DNA of 64,000 nt, from positions 62,001-126,000 of the forward strand of contig JBGAKH010000007.1 in the NCBI GenBank assembly GCA_044224515.1, written 5' to 3'. Below, one piece after another: positions 61,747 to 64,000 of this stretch. The DNA is from JBBATK01 sp044224515 (GTDB taxonomy: Bacteria; Bacteroidota; Ignavibacteria; Kapaibacteriales; NICIL-2). The notes below the pieces were generated by a model. It searched no databases. It was not told the DNA's origin and saw only the letters and a program-made list of their open reading frames with translations. Numbering within the stretch: position 1 is the stretch's first letter; each line of letters opens with the position of its first letter. A program made the translations under genes and the position numbers.

Positions 61747-62775
61747 ATGAGTAGCATGCGACAAGTTTTACTTGGTACTTCAGGATTACGTGTTTCCGAA
61801 CTGTGTTTGGGCACAATGACATTTGGAACGGAATGGGCGATGGGAGCCGACTATGAATCGAGCAAATCTACTTTTGAGTGTTTTGCTGAGGCAGGCGGAA
61901 CCTTCATCGACACAGCCAATCGATATCACAATGGCATGTCCGAGAAGTGGACCGGTGATTTTATTCACTCGGATCGAGATCACTTTGTTCTCGCAACGAA
62001 ATACACTTTAAGCGATCGCAATAACGATGTGAATTTTTCCGGGAACCATCGAAAGAACATGATGCGCTCTGTACATGATTCTCTGAAGCGTTTGAATACA
62101 GAGTTTATCGATGTATTGTGGTTGCACGCGTGGGACTTCACGACACCCGTAGATGAAGTAATGCGTGGTTTGGATGATCTCGTATCACGTGGTCTTGTGC
62201 ACTACATCGGCATCAGCGATACCCCTGCATGGATTGTGTCTCAAGCAAATACGCTCGCAGAGTTTCGAGGCTGGAGACGGTTCATTGCGTTGCAAATCGA
62301 ATACTCCCTCATTCAGCGAACTCCTGATCGTGACTTGCTGCCGATGGCCAAAGCACTGGGATTGACTGTGACGCCATGGGGTGCTCTGGCAGGTGGGGCT
62401 CTCACCGGAAAATACCTGAAGGGCGAACACGGTAGAATTCCTGAACAATCACTACGCCGCAACGACCGCTCCCAGCGCATTGCTCAAGAAGTTGTTGCGG
62501 TGGCAACTGAGATTGGAATCCCGAGTGCAGCGGTAGCGCTGGCATGGATGCGTCAGCGCGGACAATCCATCGTTCCAATCGTGGGAGCCAGAAGAGCCGA
62601 GCAATTGAAAGATTCTCTTGTCTGCCTAACACTTAAACTGGATGCACAACAAATACAGCGACTTGACGCACTTTCGGAAGTCGAGCCGGGATTTCCGCAT
62701 GACTTCTTGAAGAGTGAAGCTGTGCACGGAGCGATGGGGTCCTCACTTGCAATGATCGACGGATTCCGCAGATAG
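61747..62775 (+). CDS. Aldo/keto reductase
   Basis: An NADPH-dependent reductase of aldehydes or ketones, about 342 residues, cytoplasmic. The ATG at 61747 (MSSMRQVLLGTSGLRVSELC) is chosen; MRQVLL three codons later is possible. The barrel tetrad is present: Asp55 and Tyr60 in FIDTANRYHNG, Lys85 in VLATKYTLSD, His127 in VLWLHAWD. VHYIGISDTPAWIV and QIEYSLIQRTPDRDLLPMA are typical, as is VTPWGALAGGALTGKY. Sequence suits the YajO/Tas-like branch. The substrate is unknown. Confidence 0.94.
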   Translation: MSSMRQVLLGTSGLRVSELCLGTMTFGTEWAMGADYESSKSTFECFAEAGGTFIDTANRYHNGMSEKWTGDFIHSDRDHFVLATKYTLSDRNNDVNFSGNHRKNMMRSVHDSLKRLNTEFIDVLWLHAWDFTTPVDEVMRGLDDLVSRGLVHYIGISDTPAWIVSQANTLAEFRGWRRFIALQIEYSLIQRTPDRDLLPMAKALGLTVTPWGALAGGALTGKYLKGEHGRIPEQSLRRNDRSQRIAQEVVAVATEIGIPSAAVALAWMRQRGQSIVPIVGARRAEQLKDSLVCLTLKLDAQQIQRLDALSEVEPGFPHDFLKSEAVHGAMGSSLAMIDGFRR

Positions 62776-62892
62776 TCGCAGACGATGCTTTTTCGCGGGG
62801 TCGCTGTGCTCATCATAACGTCTACACGATCACATTCAGAAGATTTCTCCGCACCTGAAGTGCATCCGGTGCCCAAGCACGCTGACTCGGCT

Positions 62893-63909
62893 CTATGCGC
62901 GTGTCAGAACCTTCGATTGACGGAAGGTTCCGTAGCTGTTGGTCGTGCTGAGTTGATATATGTATGCACTATCGGATAGTTCGAGTGCTCGTGCATCAAG
63001 ACCCACATGATGCTCGCCTACATCACGATAGTCATCGAGCAGAGTCGCTATTTTCTTTCCTTGTACGTCGAAGAGTTCTATCAGTACCAAGGCAGGGTTG
63101 TGAACCAGAAAGGGTATACGCGTTTCTTGGACGAAGGGGTTCGGAAAATTTTGAAGTAGTTGGAATTGTCCACCTGTTTCAGGTTCTAGGTCTATCAATC
63201 CGTTAGCCGCCGCAGCTATTCCGACAACTAAAGAAGCAATGAGACCACCCGTATCGGGGTTCTCGCTTACCGAAGCAGTTTGGTACACGGAGCCATCACC
63301 AAAGACATTGTCCGCGGAGTTCGATGCAACGGACGTGTTCTGCCCGTGTGCTGCGTACTGCGAGGTCGCATAGACTTGTTTGTTCAACGCGTCCGGAAAA
63401 CACAACTGAGAGGTCGCACTCAACACAGAGCTCAAATACATCTCAAAGTGAATGTGTGTGGTGCGTCCATTGTACCAGCCCGGATACACAGTGTTAAACT
63501 GCACCCGGCCGTTCGCGTCTGACATCTGGATTCCACGACAAAATGTTTGACCCACCGTATTCGCACCTGGCTGAGAATAACCTGAGTATACTCCGTCTTT
63601 ATCACAGTGCCAGACATCCACTCGGACGTTGGGCAAAGGCGCGCAGTTGTCGTTGACATTGACAATGGTGAGGTCAACCTGTAGGGCAAGACCGTTTTTG
63701 TCTTCATTTATTGCTCGTCGAAACATCGACGAATCGGAACTGAGATCAAGCGGATAAGGTCCGCGCGTTTCTGAGGGGATGAGCACACAGCCCGAGCGCT
63801 TGAGCTCTTTGCGCGCCATAGCGGCTACTGCCTCACTGCCCGTGGTTACCGCTAACATGGAACCGATTCCCACTATGCCAAGGCTACGAAGAAAATCTTT
63901 GCGTTGCAT
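62893..63909 (-). CDS. T9SS-tagged intradiol ring-cleavage dioxygenase-like protein
   Basis: The ATG at 63909 begins a Tat-like leader (MQRKDFLRSLGIVGIGSMLA with Arg-Lys in place of Arg-Arg), giving 338 residues. An intradiol dioxygenase-type beta domain fills residues ~40-230: RVDVWHCDKDGVYSGYSQ and FNTVYPGWYNGRTTHIHFEM. Both tyrosine and both histidine iron ligands are present (Tyr108, Tyr146, His152, His154). From about residue 255 a T9SS sorting domain follows (LLQNFPNPFVQETR, FDVQGKKIATLL, ending SKVLTRA). The enzyme would cut catechol-type rings with non-haem Fe(III), here on the cell surface. Substrate unknown. Confidence 0.9.
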   Translation of the reverse strand: MQRKDFLRSLGIVGIGSMLAVTTGSEAVAAMARKELKRSGCVLIPSETRGPYPLDLSSDSSMFRRAINEDKNGLALQVDLTIVNVNDNCAPLPNVRVDVWHCDKDGVYSGYSQPGANTVGQTFCRGIQMSDANGRVQFNTVYPGWYNGRTTHIHFEMYLSSVLSATSQLCFPDALNKQVYATSQYAAHGQNTSVASNSADNVFGDGSVYQTASVSENPDTGGLIASLVVGIAAAANGLIDLEPETGGQFQLLQNFPNPFVQETRIPFLVHNPALVLIELFDVQGKKIATLLDDYRDVGEHHVGLDARALELSDSAYIYQLSTTNSYGTFRQSKVLTRA

Positions 63910-64000
63910 GGTTCTATCTTCCAATTGGTGCTGAAAAGTACTCGCACGAGCTCGGGACCTAGGGTGCATGACACGTCGTCGTCAACGACATAGCATGGAT

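Noticed and set aside
1..64000. tRNA genes, CRISPR arrays, insertion sequences and prophage
   Set aside because: I looked for T-loop motifs, regularly spaced repeats, transposase and integrase motifs and saw none.

Overview
The window is ordinary chromosomal DNA from a free-living Gram-negative bacterium of the Bacteroidota/Chlorobiota (FCB) group. The protein mix is closest to Kapabacteria- or Ignavibacteria-like lineages, although I could run no search to fix this. The evidence is: three different secreted proteins with C-terminal type IX secretion (T9SS) sorting domains; an OmpA protein with PD40 repeats next to a beta-barrel protein; several gene starts preceded by A-rich leaders rather than strong Shine-Dalgarno sites; several TAnnTTTG promoter -7 elements of the Bacteroidetes type; and an NdpA-like nucleoid protein. 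I found no tRNA, rRNA, IS element, prophage or CRISPR array.

Layout. 1-410: 3' end of pdxA. 525-3088: nadA-nadB (NAD synthesis). 3377-3545: candidate structured minus-strand RNA. 3596-9868: 3-hydroxyacyl-CoA dehydrogenase, oligopeptidase F, an unknown envelope protein, acyl-CoA dehydrogenase and purM. 10058-17531: UMF1-type transporter, a large VWA/beta-barrel protein, MltB-like lytic transglycosylase, NhaD antiporter and the ribosome hibernation factor. 17937-22740: LolA-like protein, DinB protein and a 1040-residue BNR/VPS10-like secreted protein. 22869-27069: RlmD-type methyltransferase, MsbA-like ABC exporter and a glycosyltransferase. 27226-29699: beta-barrel and PD40-OmpA pair. 29911-32213: Rossmann-fold protein coupled to purN. 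32533-37245: a 1570-residue surface protein with strong codon bias. 37342-48511: HIT, KdsD, RodZ, AtuA-like, DUF2279, glycosyltransferase, RelA/SpoT and an unknown coiled-coil membrane gene pair. 48676-56365: peptide-binding lipoprotein, membrane Fe-S ETF:quinone oxidoreductase-like protein, sugar aminotransferase, NdpA and a DUF1572 protein. 56380-63909: redoxin plus cytochrome c/copper monooxygenase, a Crp/Fnr regulator beside a DUF2892-rhodanese-rhodanese-OsmC group, aldo/keto reductase and a T9SS-tagged intradiol dioxygenase.

How the genes fit together. Acyl-CoA dehydrogenase, 3-hydroxyacyl-CoA dehydrogenase and the membrane Fe-S oxidoreductase are parts of fatty-acid beta-oxidation feeding the quinone pool. 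purM and purN belong to purine synthesis. KdsD, MsbA-like exporter, RodZ, MltB-like enzyme and glycosyltransferases serve envelope building. The segment 56-64 kb is rich in redox and sulfur functions, with a plausible operator for the local Crp/Fnr regulator.

No complete new defence or mobile system is visible. The most unusual items are the candidate ncRNA near 3.4 kb, the operator/promoter pair before the sulfur-redox genes, the T9SS-tagged cytochrome c-copper monooxygenase with its redoxin partner, the T9SS-tagged intradiol dioxygenase, and the unknown overlapping pair at 47364-48511.
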